From the NCBI RefSeq assembly GCF_004114425.1, contig NZ_RDQF01000024.1:29110-93109 (forward strand): a stretch of DNA of 64,000 bases, read 5' to 3'. This DNA is from Bradyrhizobium vignae (lineage in GTDB: Bacteria > Pseudomonadota > Alphaproteobacteria > Rhizobiales > Xanthobacteraceae). Position 1 is the first letter of the stretch; each line of letters starts with the position of its first letter. Made by a program: the position numbers and the translations under genes. Shown piece by piece: positions 45,864-54,513 of this stretch. The notes under the pieces are model-generated. The model had not been told where the DNA came from and ran no database searches. It saw nothing but the letters and a program-made list of their open reading frames with translations.

Positions 45864-46756
45864 ACGCGCCCGCCTACAACTTCGCCTATCTCGACGAGCA
45901 GACCAAGCGGATGATCCGCCGCGCGATCCTGAAGGCGATCGCGATTCCCGGCTATCAGGTGCCGTTCGCCAGCCGCGAAATGCCGATGCCCTATGGCTGG
46001 GGCACCGGCGGCGTGCAGGTGACCGCAGCGCTCCTTGGACCGCAGGACGTCTTGAAAGTGATCGACCAGGGCTCCGACGACACCACCAACGCGATCTCGA
46101 TCCGCAAGTTCTTCGCCAAGACCGCCGGTGTTGCCACGACGACGGCGACGGACGAAGCGACGGTGATCCAGACCCGCCACCGCATCCCGGAGAAGGCGCT
46201 GAACGAAAACCAGGTTCTGGTCTATCAGGTGCCGATCCCGGAACCCCTGCGTTTCCTCGAACCGCGCGAGACCGAGACGCGGCGCATGCATGCGCTCGCC
46301 GAATACGGCCTGATGCATGTGAAGCTCTACGAGGACATCGCCCGCTTCGGCCACATCGCGACCGCCTACGCTTATCCGGTCAAGGTCAACGCGCGCTACG
46401 TGATGGACCCGTCGCCGACGCCGAAATTCGACAATCCCAAGATGGACAATTGCCCGGCGCTGCAATTGTTCGGCGCCGGCCGCGAGAAGCGCATCTACGC
46501 GATCCCGCCTTATACGCAAGTGGTCTCGCTCGATTTCGAGGACCACCCGTTCGAGCCCTACCGCTTCAACGCGCCCTGCGCACTGTGCGGTGCGGAGAAT
46601 TCCTACCTAGACGAGATCGTCACCGACGACCAGGGCGGGCGGATGTTCGTCTGCTCGGACACCGATTATTGCGAGGGCCGCCAGGCCGCCGGCCATCGCG
46701 GCAGCCTCAGCGCCGCGCCGTACAAGGAGAAGGCGCAGGAGGCCTCGAATGGCTGA
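45860..46756 (+). CDS. phnJ: C-P lyase radical SAM subunit PhnJ
   Basis: 298 aa. The catalytic subunit that breaks the C-P bond through a radical mechanism. Its four key cysteines are C240 and C243 (APCALCGAENS), C265 and C271 (VCSDTDYCEGR), one position below the E. coli numbering 241/244/266/272, so the iron-sulfur site and the radical-transfer thiol are intact. Overlaps phnI by four bases and phnK by eight. Confidence 0.97.
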   Translation: MNAPAYNFAYLDEQTKRMIRRAILKAIAIPGYQVPFASREMPMPYGWGTGGVQVTAALLGPQDVLKVIDQGSDDTTNAISIRKFFAKTAGVATTTATDEATVIQTRHRIPEKALNENQVLVYQVPIPEPLRFLEPRETETRRMHALAEYGLMHVKLYEDIARFGHIATAYAYPVKVNARYVMDPSPTPKFDNPKMDNCPALQLFGAGREKRIYAIPPYTQVVSLDFEDHPFEPYRFNAPCALCGAENSYLDEIVTDDQGGRMFVCSDTDYCEGRQAAGHRGSLSAAPYKEKAQEASNG

Positions 46757-47546
46757 TCAGAATCTGGTCGAGAACGACGAGCCGCTGCTGGTCGCGGAGT
46801 CCCTCAGCAAGTCGTTTGGCCGCATTGCCGCCTGCCGCGATGTGTCGTTCTCGCTCTATCCCGGCGAGGTGCTGGCGATCGTCGGTGAATCCGGCTCGGG
46901 CAAGTCGACGCTGCTGCAAATGCTGTCGGGCCAGCTCGCGCCGGGTTCCGGCCATGTCTCGTATCGGATGCGCGACGGTGTCACCCGCGATCTCTCGACG
47001 CTGGGCGAGGCCGAGCGTCGCTTCCTGTTCCGCACCGATTGGGGCTTTGTGCATCAGGATCCAGCACAGGGCCTGCGCATGGCGGTCTCGGCCGGCGCCA
47101 ATGTCGGCGAGCGGCTGATGGCGGTGGGCTGGAATCACTACGGCCGCATCCGCGACACCGCGTCGGACTGGCTCACCCGCGTCGAGATCGACACAGCACG
47201 CATCGACGATGCACCGCGCACCTATTCCGGCGGCATGCGCCAGCGCCTCCAGATCGCGCGCAACCTCGTCACCGAGCCGCGCCTGGTGTTCATGGACGAG
47301 CCGACCGGCGGCCTCGACGTGTCCGTGCAGGCGCGCCTGCTCGACCTCCTGCGCAGCCTCGTTGCCGAGCTGCATCTCGCCGTCATCATCGTCACCCATG
47401 ATCTCGCGGTCGCACGCCTGCTGTCGCACCGCGTGATGGTGATGAAGGGCGGCCGCGTCATCGAGACCGGTCTCACCGACCAGGTGCTCGACGACCCGCG
47501 CGAGCCCTATACCCAGCTTCTCGTCTCCTCGATTCTGCCGCCATGA
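46749..47546 (+). CDS. phnK: C-P lyase ABC-type ATPase PhnK
   Basis: 265 aa. Walker A GESGSGKSTLL, signature YSGGMRQRLQ, Walker B LVFMDEP, H-loop VTHDLAVA. The HQDPAQGLRM segment is typical for PhnK. It is not a transporter subunit: it docks on the PhnGHIJ core. Start ATG 46749 lies within phnJ. Confidence 0.96.
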   Translation: MADQNLVENDEPLLVAESLSKSFGRIAACRDVSFSLYPGEVLAIVGESGSGKSTLLQMLSGQLAPGSGHVSYRMRDGVTRDLSTLGEAERRFLFRTDWGFVHQDPAQGLRMAVSAGANVGERLMAVGWNHYGRIRDTASDWLTRVEIDTARIDDAPRTYSGGMRQRLQIARNLVTEPRLVFMDEPTGGLDVSVQARLLDLLRSLVAELHLAVIIVTHDLAVARLLSHRVMVMKGGRVIETGLTDQVLDDPREPYTQLLVSSILPP

Positions 47547-48253
47547 GTTTTCCAATGACCGTCATGATCGACGTTACCGATGCGCAAAAGACGTTCACGA
47601 TGCACCTGCAGGGCGGCATCGAACTGCCTGTCGTGCGCGGCGTGACCTTCCACGTCAATCCGGGCGAATGCGTCGTTCTGTCAGGCCCGTCAGGCGCCGG
47701 AAAATCGTCGATCCTGAAAATGATCTTCGGCAATTACCGTTGCGATAGCGGCCGCATCGGCATCCGCCATCGCGGCGCGCTGATTGATCTCGCCACCGCC
47801 GAGCCGCGGCAGATTCTCAACATCCGCCGTTCCACCATCGGCTATGTCAGCCAGTTCCTGCGCGCGGTGCCGCGCGTTGCCACCATCGACGTCGTCGCGG
47901 AGCCACTGATCGTCAACGGCATGAGCCGGGCCGAAGCGCAGCAGCGCGCTGGCAGCCTGCTGCATCGTCTGAACATTCCCGAGCGCCTCTGGCAGCTTCC
48001 GCCCGCGACCTTCTCCGGCGGCGAGCAGCAGCGCGTCAACATCGCGCGCGGCTTCATTTCGGACCTGCCGATCCTGCTGCTCGACGAGCCGACCGCCTCG
48101 CTCGATGCCGCCAACCGCGCTGTCGTGGTTGAGCTGGTTGCCGAGAAGAAGCGCGGGGGCGTCGCCATGGTCGCCATTGTCCATGACGACGAAATCCGTC
48201 ATCTGATTGCCGACCGTATCGTCGACGTCACCAGCTTTGCCGCCGCGGCCTGA
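47543..48253 (+). CDS. phnL: C-P lyase ABC-type ATPase PhnL
   Basis: 236 aa. Walker A GPSGAGKSSIL, family segment IGYVSQFLRAVPRVATIDVVAEPL, signature FSGGEQQRVN, Walker B ILLLDEP. PhnL is needed with G, H and I in the first step of the pathway. ATGA overlap with phnK (an alternative ATG at 47555). Ends 12 bp before phnM. Confidence 0.96.
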   Translation: MSFPMTVMIDVTDAQKTFTMHLQGGIELPVVRGVTFHVNPGECVVLSGPSGAGKSSILKMIFGNYRCDSGRIGIRHRGALIDLATAEPRQILNIRRSTIGYVSQFLRAVPRVATIDVVAEPLIVNGMSRAEAQQRAGSLLHRLNIPERLWQLPPATFSGGEQQRVNIARGFISDLPILLLDEPTASLDAANRAVVVELVAEKKRGGVAMVAIVHDDEIRHLIADRIVDVTSFAAAA

Positions 48254-48265
48254 AGGAAGAGGGAA

Positions 48266-49423
48266 ATGAACGCCAAGCCGAAGGACACGTTGATCGCCAA
48301 CGCCAGGATCGTGCTGGCCGACCGGGTGATCGAGCAGGGCTGGCTGGCTCTTGCCGACGGACGCATTGCCGAGATCGGCGATGGGACTGCGCCCGCCGGC
48401 GCCGAGGATGCCGGCGGTGACCTGATCATGCCCGGCCTGATCGAGCTCCACACCGACCATCTCGAAGCCCATTACGTGCCGCGGCCGAAGGTGTTCTGGA
48501 ATCCGGTCGCCGCGGTCATCTCCTATGACGGCCAGCTCGCGACGTCAGGCATCACCACCGTGTTCGATTCGCTCCGGGTCTGGCGCGAGGACGGCGCCGA
48601 GGAGGTCGATGGCCGCGCCGGCGTGCTTGCCGCCGCGATCACCACCGCGCGCGAGGCCAGCCTGCTGCGCGCCCACCACTTCCTGCATCTGCGCTGCGAA
48701 ATCCCGATGCCGAGCGTGGTCGAGGAGGCCAGGGAGCTGATCGACCGTCCCGACGTCAAGCTGATGTCGCTGATGGACCACACGCCGGGCCAGCGCCAGT
48801 TCCGCGACGAGGTCAAGCTGCGCGACTATTATCGCGGCAAGGGCGGCGGCAAGACCGATGCCGAGCTCGACGAGCTGTTCGCAAAGCGCTTCGAATACCA
48901 GAAGAAATATGCAGCGGCCAACATGCGCGAGATCGTGGCGCTGGCGCATCAGTACAACATTCCGCTGGCGAGCCACGACGACACCACCGAGGAGAACGTC
49001 GCCGACGCCGTGCGGGATCGTGTTTCGGTTGCCGAATTCCCGACCACGCTGGAGGCGGCGCGCGGCCTGCATCAGGCCGGCATCGACATTCTGATGGGGG
49101 CGCCGAACGTCGTGCGCGGCGGCTCGCATTCCGGCAACATCGCCGCGGTCGATCTCGCCCGCGAAGGCCTGCTCGACATCCTGTCGTCGGACTACATTCC
49201 GTCCAGCCTTCTCATGGCCGCGCTGCAACTGCCCGAGCATGTACCCGCGATCAGCCTGCCGGCCGCGGTTCGCACCGTGACCAAGGCGCCCGCCGAGGCG
49301 GTCGGCCTCACCGACCGCGGCGAGGTCGCGACCGGCAAGCGTGCCGATTTGATCCGCGTGCATGTCGCAGGGCACGTTCCCGTTGTCCGCAGCGTCTGGC
49401 GCGAGGGAAGCCGGGTCGCATGA
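48266..49423 (+). CDS. phnM: Alpha-D-ribose 1-methylphosphonate 5-triphosphate diphosphatase
   Basis: 385 aa amidohydrolase. Metal-binding motifs ELHTDHLEAH, LSHDD-type ASHDDTTEENV and SSDYIPSSL match canonical PhnM. It splits pyrophosphate from the ribosyl triphosphate made by PhnGHIL to give the PhnJ substrate. GGAAGAGG lies before ATG 48266. This is the operon copy; a variant copy is in the divergent cassette at 37031-38224. Confidence 0.96.
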   Translation: MNAKPKDTLIANARIVLADRVIEQGWLALADGRIAEIGDGTAPAGAEDAGGDLIMPGLIELHTDHLEAHYVPRPKVFWNPVAAVISYDGQLATSGITTVFDSLRVWREDGAEEVDGRAGVLAAAITTAREASLLRAHHFLHLRCEIPMPSVVEEARELIDRPDVKLMSLMDHTPGQRQFRDEVKLRDYYRGKGGGKTDAELDELFAKRFEYQKKYAAANMREIVALAHQYNIPLASHDDTTEENVADAVRDRVSVAEFPTTLEAARGLHQAGIDILMGAPNVVRGGSHSGNIAAVDLAREGLLDILSSDYIPSSLLMAALQLPEHVPAISLPAAVRTVTKAPAEAVGLTDRGEVATGKRADLIRVHVAGHVPVVRSVWREGSRVA

Positions 49424-50016
49424 GCAAGATGGTCACCACGGCGCAGGGCGAGGCGGGTAAGATCGGCCCCGGCCGGCTCGTGCTCGTGGTCGGCCCCAGC
49501 GGCGCCGGCAAGGATACGCTGCTGCGCCTCGCGCAGGCGGCCTGCATCGACGATCCCGAAATCGTCTTCCCGCGCCGGGTCGTGACCCGTGCATCGTCGT
49601 CCGATGAAGACAATATCGCGATGAGCCCGGACGAGTTCCGCCGCGCGCGCGAGCAAGGCGACTTCGCCGTGCACTGGGAGGCGCATGGGCACGCCTACGC
49701 GCTGCCGCTCGAAATCAACGATGACATCCGCGCAGGCCGCGCGGTCGTCGTCAATGTCTCACGCACCGTGATCGCCGCGCTGCGCGAGGCCTACGCTAAT
49801 GTCGTTGTGGTTGCGATCACGGCGCCGCCCGATGTGCTGGCGCAGCGGCTCGCAGCGCGCGCCCGGCAAAGCGACGGCGACATCGCCGAGCGGTTGTCGC
49901 GCAGCGTCGATGGTTCGTCGGCGCAGGCCGATGTCACCATCCTCAATGCCGGCAGTGCGGACTATCACGGCCGCCAGCTCGTGCGCGTGATCAGGAATGA
50001 AGGCTGGCAAGATTAG
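49420..50016 (+). CDS. phnN: Ribose 1,5-bisphosphate phosphokinase
   Basis: 198 aa guanylate-kinase-like P-loop protein. P-loop VVGPSGAGKDTLL, RRVVTRASSSDEDN, and HWEAHGHAYALP are diagnostic. It converts ribose 1,5-bisphosphate to PRPP, returning the ribose carrier to nucleotide metabolism. Starts in the ATGA overlap with phnM. Confidence 0.95.
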   Translation: MSKMVTTAQGEAGKIGPGRLVLVVGPSGAGKDTLLRLAQAACIDDPEIVFPRRVVTRASSSDEDNIAMSPDEFRRAREQGDFAVHWEAHGHAYALPLEINDDIRAGRAVVVNVSRTVIAALREAYANVVVVAITAPPDVLAQRLAARARQSDGDIAERLSRSVDGSSAQADVTILNAGSADYHGRQLVRVIRNEGWQD

Positions 50017-50044
50017 TTGCGGGCAACAACAAGGAGAGAGTGGA

Positions 50045-50656
50045 ATGACGGTGATCGAAACGGTCGAACAGCTGGAGGCCATCTACGGCGCCACCAATGA
50101 CGCCTCGACCGTGAAAGTCGCCGACCACGTCACGCCGCTCTACCGCATCTTCATCGAGAAGGCACCGTTCGCCGCGCTCGCCACCATCGGACCGGAGGGC
50201 ATCGACTGCTCGCCGCGCGGCGACTTGCCCGGCTTCGTCCGCATTCACGATCCCAAGACGCTGATGCTGCCGGACCGCCGCGGCAACAACCGGGTCGATT
50301 CCCTGCGCAACATCGTGCGCGATCCCAGGGTGTCGCTGATGTTCCTGATCCCCGGCTCCGGCAATGCCGTCCGCGCCAATGGTCGCGCGCATCTGTCGAT
50401 CGATCCGGACCTGCTGGCCTCGTTCAAGGTTGATGGCAAGGCGCCGCGCAGTGTCATCGTGATGAACGTGGAGGAAATCTACTTCCAGTGCGCCCGCGCC
50501 ATCGTCCGCTCCGATCTCTGGAATCCCGACAAGCGCGTCGATCCCAAGACGCTGCCGACGCCGGGTCAGATTCTCGCCGAGATGAGTGACAACAAGGTCG
50601 GCGGCGCGGAGTACGACCGCATCTGGCCGGAGCGCGCTGCCGCGACGATGTGGTGA
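50045..50656 (+). CDS. Pyridoxamine-5'-phosphate-oxidase-like FMN-binding protein
   Basis: 203 aa split-barrel flavoprotein. Text: LYRIFIEKAPFAALATIGPEGIDCSPRGDLPGFVRIHD, LMLPDRRGNNRVDSLRNIVRDPRVSLMFLIPG, VRANGRAHLS; the last ~40 residues (CARAIVRSDLWNPDKRVD) match the MSMEG_1061-type PPOX subfamily. It starts 28 bp after phnN behind AAGGAGAGAG, so it is probably the last gene of the phn operon, although no role in phosphonate breakdown is known to me. Confidence 0.82.
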   Translation: MTVIETVEQLEAIYGATNDASTVKVADHVTPLYRIFIEKAPFAALATIGPEGIDCSPRGDLPGFVRIHDPKTLMLPDRRGNNRVDSLRNIVRDPRVSLMFLIPGSGNAVRANGRAHLSIDPDLLASFKVDGKAPRSVIVMNVEEIYFQCARAIVRSDLWNPDKRVDPKTLPTPGQILAEMSDNKVGGAEYDRIWPERAAATMW

Positions 50657-50658
50657 GC

Positions 50659-50822
50659 GTCCGCTCTCTCGTCTCCCTCGCCCCGTTCTTTTGGGGGAGA
50701 GGGCGGGGTGAGGGCCTCTCTCCGCACGTGAGATCGCCGTGGGACCTGTATCCCCTCACCCGGATTGCATCTTCGATGCAATCCGATCCCGCAAGCGGGG
50801 AGAGGGGAAGCAAGCCCGTCGC
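50659..50822. repeat. Spacer repeat with GGGGAGAGGG-type palindromes
   Basis: CTCGCCCCGTTCTTTTGGGGGAGAGGGCGGGG, CCTCACCCGG, a perfect inner hairpin GGATTGCATC-ttc-GATGCAATCC, and GCAAGCGGGGAGAGGGG are arranged as in common bradyrhizobial spacer elements. It separates the convergent PPOX-like and SDR genes and may terminate both. Confidence 0.7.
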
Positions 50823-50828
50823 TCCGCT

Positions 50829-51560
<732 letters not shown>

Positions 51561-51716
51561 GCCTGGAACCTCCCAATCATCCGCTTGCCGTGCATCGATC
51601 GTATCATGCTTGCAGTTCGCGCGCGTTGAACTCATCGCGAGATGAATCCGTCTGCCGGTGCTTGCGGCGGGAGAAACGCCCCAGCGCATGTGTCGCAAAT
51701 ATGGATAGCCATTTCA

Positions 51717-51745
51717 TTGACCAATCGCGCCAACCGCTTGATATT
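51717..51745 (+). promoter_or_regulatory. Predicted sigma-70-type promoter of the Cys-leader transcript
   Basis: TTGACC (51717-51722), 17-bp spacer, GATATT (51740-51745). Transcription would begin near 51752, leaving about 65 nt before the leader ORF. Confidence 0.5.
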
Positions 51746-51816
51746 CAGAGCGTCAAGACTGCTCCTCGAGCCCAAGCCGCACCATGACAACCGATCGCCA
51801 GCGCAATCAGAACGAC

Positions 51817-51879
51817 ATGCAAGCATGCATGACGCGGTGCTGCTTCTCGGTGGCAACGGGCGCCTGTTGTTGTTGCTGA
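51817..51879 (+). CDS. Cysteine-codon leader peptide (putative attenuator)
   Basis: A 20-codon ORF ending ...SVATGACCCC and TGA. Seven of its 20 codons are Cys, with four in a row (TGT TGT TGT TGC) directly before the stop; an internal ATG at 51829 would give 16 codons. It stands 71 bp before the 81-aa gene and ahead of the sulfonate-binding protein gene. Leader peptides with terminal Cys runs are known as cysteine-responsive attenuators of sulfur genes in mycobacteria; the same logic here is inference. There is little Shine-Dalgarno signal. Confidence 0.72.
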   Translation: MQACMTRCCFSVATGACCCC

Positions 51880-51923
51880 TCGTCTCCTGGCAACACCGCA
51901 CACCGAAAGACGCAAAAGAGGAA

Positions 51924-51939
51924 CGCCGAAATTCCGGCG
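51924..51939 (+). promoter_or_regulatory. Hairpin between leader ORF and first structural gene
   Basis: CGCCG-aaattc-CGGCG, 11 bases before ATG 51951. A possible Shine-Dalgarno AGAGGA (51917-51922) lies just upstream of the hairpin rather than at the usual distance; folding would bring it to about 12 nt from the ATG. There is no U-run, so it is not a terminator. Confidence 0.45.
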
Positions 51940-51950
51940 AGCGAGCAGTC

Positions 51951-52196
51951 ATGTCCCAAGCCCAATCCAACGCCTACATCATCGAAATCCACGACCGCGC
52001 CGCCGGTATCATCACGAGAGATGAGCGCGGCTTCCGCTTCTTCTCCTCCGAGCGCCTGTTCGACAGCCTCGAGGGCCGCCAGTTCCGCTCGGCGCGAGAG
52101 GCCGAGCGGGCCGCCCGTGCCGTGTTGTCCGAGCGTAGCCGTCGCGCGAGCTCGCAACCTTCGCCAACTGATCTCACCGAAAGGGCCGCATTATGA
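51951..52196 (+). CDS. Small protein preceding the sulfonate-binding protein (hypothetical)
   Basis: 81 aa. The text NAYIIEIHDRAAGIITRDERGFRFFSSERLFDSLEGRQFRSAREAERAARAV reads as a compact alpha-beta unit with a helical, Arg-rich end. I do not know its function. It is translationally coupled to the next gene (ATGA overlap at 52193-52196) and follows the Cys leader, so a role in sulfur starvation is suggested by context only. Confidence 0.7.
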   Translation: MSQAQSNAYIIEIHDRAAGIITRDERGFRFFSSERLFDSLEGRQFRSAREAERAARAVLSERSRRASSQPSPTDLTERAAL

Positions 52197-53140
52197 TCAC
52201 CCGACGAAACATCCTAGCAACGACGCTCCTGCTCGCGACGGCCTTGGCCGCGCGCGCCGAGGACAAGCCGGCGGAAATCCGCATCGGCACGCAGAAGGGC
52301 GGCTTCTTCCCGGCGGTGCGCCAGCGCCAGACGCTCGAAAACGCCTTCAAGCCGCTCGGCATCGAGATCAAGTGGGTCGATTTCCAGTTCGGTCCGCCGC
52401 TGCTGGAGGCCATCAATGTCGGCAGCGTCGATTTCGGCTATGTCGGCGACTCCCCGCCGATCTTCGCGCAGGCCGGCGGCGCCAAGATACGCTACGTCGC
52501 CGCGGTGAAATCGGACGGCAATACCCAGGCGATTATCGTGCCGAAGGATTCTCCGATTCACTCGCTGGCCGATCTCAAAGGCAAGCGCATCGCCTTCGGC
52601 AAGGGATCGAGCGCGCATAATCTCCTCGTTGCGGCGCTCGAAAAGGCCGGCCTGTCCTGGTCCGACATCACGCCGGCGCCGCTCGCGCCGGCCGATGCGA
52701 CGGCCGCCTTCGTCAAGGGGTCGGTCGATGCCTGGTCGATCTGGGATCCGTATCTGGCGCTTGCCGAATTGAAGGAGAACGCGCGCGTCATCGCCTTCGA
52801 CAAGGACGTACACAGGCCGAATGCGTTCTACATCGCCAACACCGATTTCGTGGAGAAGTATCCGGCGCTGGTCGCGAAGCTCAACACGACCTTCGCGTCC
52901 GAAGGCGTCTGGGCCAACGAGCACCACGAGGACGTCGCCAAAGCGCAGGCGGACGCGACCGGCGTCGACATCGAGGCCGTCAGGCGTTTCGTGGATCGCT
53001 CCAACTTCCGCGTCGTGCCGCTGGATGCCGAAATTGTCGCAAGCCAGCAGGCCGTCGCTGATCGTTTCGCAAAGCTCGGCCTGATCCCGAAGCCGGTCAC
53101 CATCTCCGACATCGTCTGGAAATGGACGCCGGGCTCCTGA
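52193..53140 (+). CDS. Sulfonate/taurine-type ABC transporter substrate-binding protein
   Basis: 315 aa SsuA-like periplasmic protein. Signal peptide MITRRNILATTLLLATALAARA. Family text: IRIGTQKGGFFPAVRQRQTLENAF, FGPPLLEAINVGSVDFGYVGDSPPIFAQA, VPKDSPIHSLADLKGKRIAFGKGSSAHNLLVAAL, VDAWSIWDPYLALAE. It probably binds alkanesulfonates or sulfate esters when sulfate and cysteine are scarce. No ATPase, permease or monooxygenase gene (ssuB, C, D) follows; the next gene is on the opposite strand, so it must work with a transporter encoded elsewhere. Confidence 0.88.
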   Translation: MITRRNILATTLLLATALAARAEDKPAEIRIGTQKGGFFPAVRQRQTLENAFKPLGIEIKWVDFQFGPPLLEAINVGSVDFGYVGDSPPIFAQAGGAKIRYVAAVKSDGNTQAIIVPKDSPIHSLADLKGKRIAFGKGSSAHNLLVAALEKAGLSWSDITPAPLAPADATAAFVKGSVDAWSIWDPYLALAELKENARVIAFDKDVHRPNAFYIANTDFVEKYPALVAKLNTTFASEGVWANEHHEDVAKAQADATGVDIEAVRRFVDRSNFRVVPLDAEIVASQQAVADRFAKLGLIPKPVTISDIVWKWTPGS

Positions 53141-53154
53141 ACCGGCGCGCCTGA

Positions 53155-53658
53155 TCAACTCCGGCGGCGCGCCCTGGTGCGTGCCGCCTTCTTGGCGGCG
53201 GCGGAGCGGACCTTCGATCCCTTGGTGTGGCTCGCTTTCCGCGCGGCAGCCGAGCGGGACGCTGCGGTTCGCCGGCTTGCAGCCTGCTTGGCCTGCTTCG
53301 ACAGCGCGCCGCGCGATGCGGTCGACCGCGGCTCCTTCTTCAACACGCCTTCGACGGCACGTGACACGCGCGGGCGGCGTTTCGCGGTGCGCTTGCCCTG
53401 GCCGACCTCATAGGCATATTTGGCGCTGCGGCGCGTCGCCTTCTTGGTGCGCCCTTTGCGCGGCGGCGGCAGATCGACGCCGGCGCGACGCGCTTCGGAC
53501 AGGCCGATCGCGATCGCCTGCTTGGTCGAGCGCGCGCCATGCTTGCCCTTGCGAATTTTGTCGATCTCGTCCTTGACGAATTCGCCGGCCTGCGTGCTGG
53601 CCGACTTGCCGGCACGCTTGTCCCGCCTGGCTTTGCGAATGACTTCTTGTCTTGGCAT
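53155..53658 (-). CDS. Lys/Arg/Ala-rich DUF6496-type protein (histone H1-like)
   Basis: 167 aa. The first ~75 residues (MPRQEVIRKARRDKRAGKSASTQ, FVKDEIDKIRKGKHGARSTKQAIAIGLSEARRAGVDLP) form the DUF6496 core seen in many alphaproteobacteria. The rest is a low-complexity tail of K, R, A, S and T with repeated SK/AARKA units, reminiscent of bacterial H1-like DNA-binding proteins. Nucleoid or RNA binding is inferred from composition. An ATG further upstream was rejected in favour of MPRQEV at 53658. Confidence 0.78.
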   Translation of the reverse strand: MPRQEVIRKARRDKRAGKSASTQAGEFVKDEIDKIRKGKHGARSTKQAIAIGLSEARRAGVDLPPPRKGRTKKATRRSAKYAYEVGQGKRTAKRRPRVSRAVEGVLKKEPRSTASRGALSKQAKQAASRRTAASRSAAARKASHTKGSKVRSAAAKKAARTRARRRS

Positions 53659-53726
53659 GGTCGAGTTCCCCTTCGTGATTGGCAGGGATATCTGACGCAA
53701 CGCGCAAGGGAGAAGATCGATCCGTT

Positions 53727-54509
53727 TTAGTTCCTCAGCGCGGCGAGCAACTCATCCGGCCGCTCGGCCATGATCATGTGGCCGGCGCCCTTCACCACGA
53801 CGGTCTTTGCGTGCGGGATCGCGGCGGCGAGCGCCTTGCCGGCCTTGGCCGGTGTCATCATGTCCCGCTCGCCAAGAATGAGCGTCGTCGGCACCTTCAC
53901 GGTTGCGGCAGCGGTCAGCGCATTGGCGTAGGCATTGCAGGCCGACAGATCCTTGAACAGGACACCCGGCTCGCAAGCCCTCAGCACCGCCTGCGCACCG
54001 CCATGCATCCACAGGCCCGGCGCGAGGCTGCCGCCGAGCTCGGCCTTGAAGCCGAGGCCCCAGATCGAGACCATGTCGTTGGCATCCTGCGAGTTGGCTT
54101 CGGCGGCCTTCAAGAGATCCGGGCCGACCGTCATGGTCGCGGCGGTGCCGATCAGGCTGAGCGCGGAGACCTTGTCGGGATGCCGCGCGGCGGTCTCCAG
54201 CGAGATCAGCGAGCCCATGGAATGGCCGATCAGATGCGCCTTCGCGGCTCCCGCCGCTTCGAGCAGCGCCGCCGTCCAGTCGGCCATCTCCGCGATGCTG
54301 CCGAGCGAAGGTCCGGCCGAGCGGCCGTGGCCCGGGAGGTCCGGCGCGAGAACGGAAAAACCATGATGGGCGAACCAGCGCGTATGCAGCGCCCAGGTCG
54401 AATGATCGAAGCCGGCGCCTTGGATGAAGACGACCGCGGGCAGGGACTTGTCGAAATCGCGGCCGCCGGTTGCGACGAATACCTCGGTGCCATTGACGGA
54501 AAGCTTCAT
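53727..54509 (-). CDS. Alpha/beta-fold hydrolase
   Basis: 260 aa. Oxyanion loop FIQGAGFDHSTW, nucleophile elbow GHSMGS with S97, acid in GERDMMTP and the final His in VVKGAGHMIMAERP. Such enzymes cleave esters or C-C bonds; the substrate is not indicated. Its start is four bases after the stop of the O-acetylhomoserine sulfhydrylase gene, so they are probably one operon. Confidence 0.9.
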   Translation of the reverse strand: MKLSVNGTEVFVATGGRDFDKSLPAVVFIQGAGFDHSTWALHTRWFAHHGFSVLAPDLPGHGRSAGPSLGSIAEMADWTAALLEAAGAAKAHLIGHSMGSLISLETAARHPDKVSALSLIGTAATMTVGPDLLKAAEANSQDANDMVSIWGLGFKAELGGSLAPGLWMHGGAQAVLRACEPGVLFKDLSACNAYANALTAAATVKVPTTLILGERDMMTPAKAGKALAAAIPHAKTVVVKGAGHMIMAERPDELLAALRN

Positions 54510-54513
54510 GGTG

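Noticed and set aside
51642..51950. Extension of the 81-aa protein upstream to 51642
   Set aside because: The extension would run through the promoter-like sequence and the Cys leader in another frame; its Leu-rich translation is a frame-shifted reading of the Cys codons.
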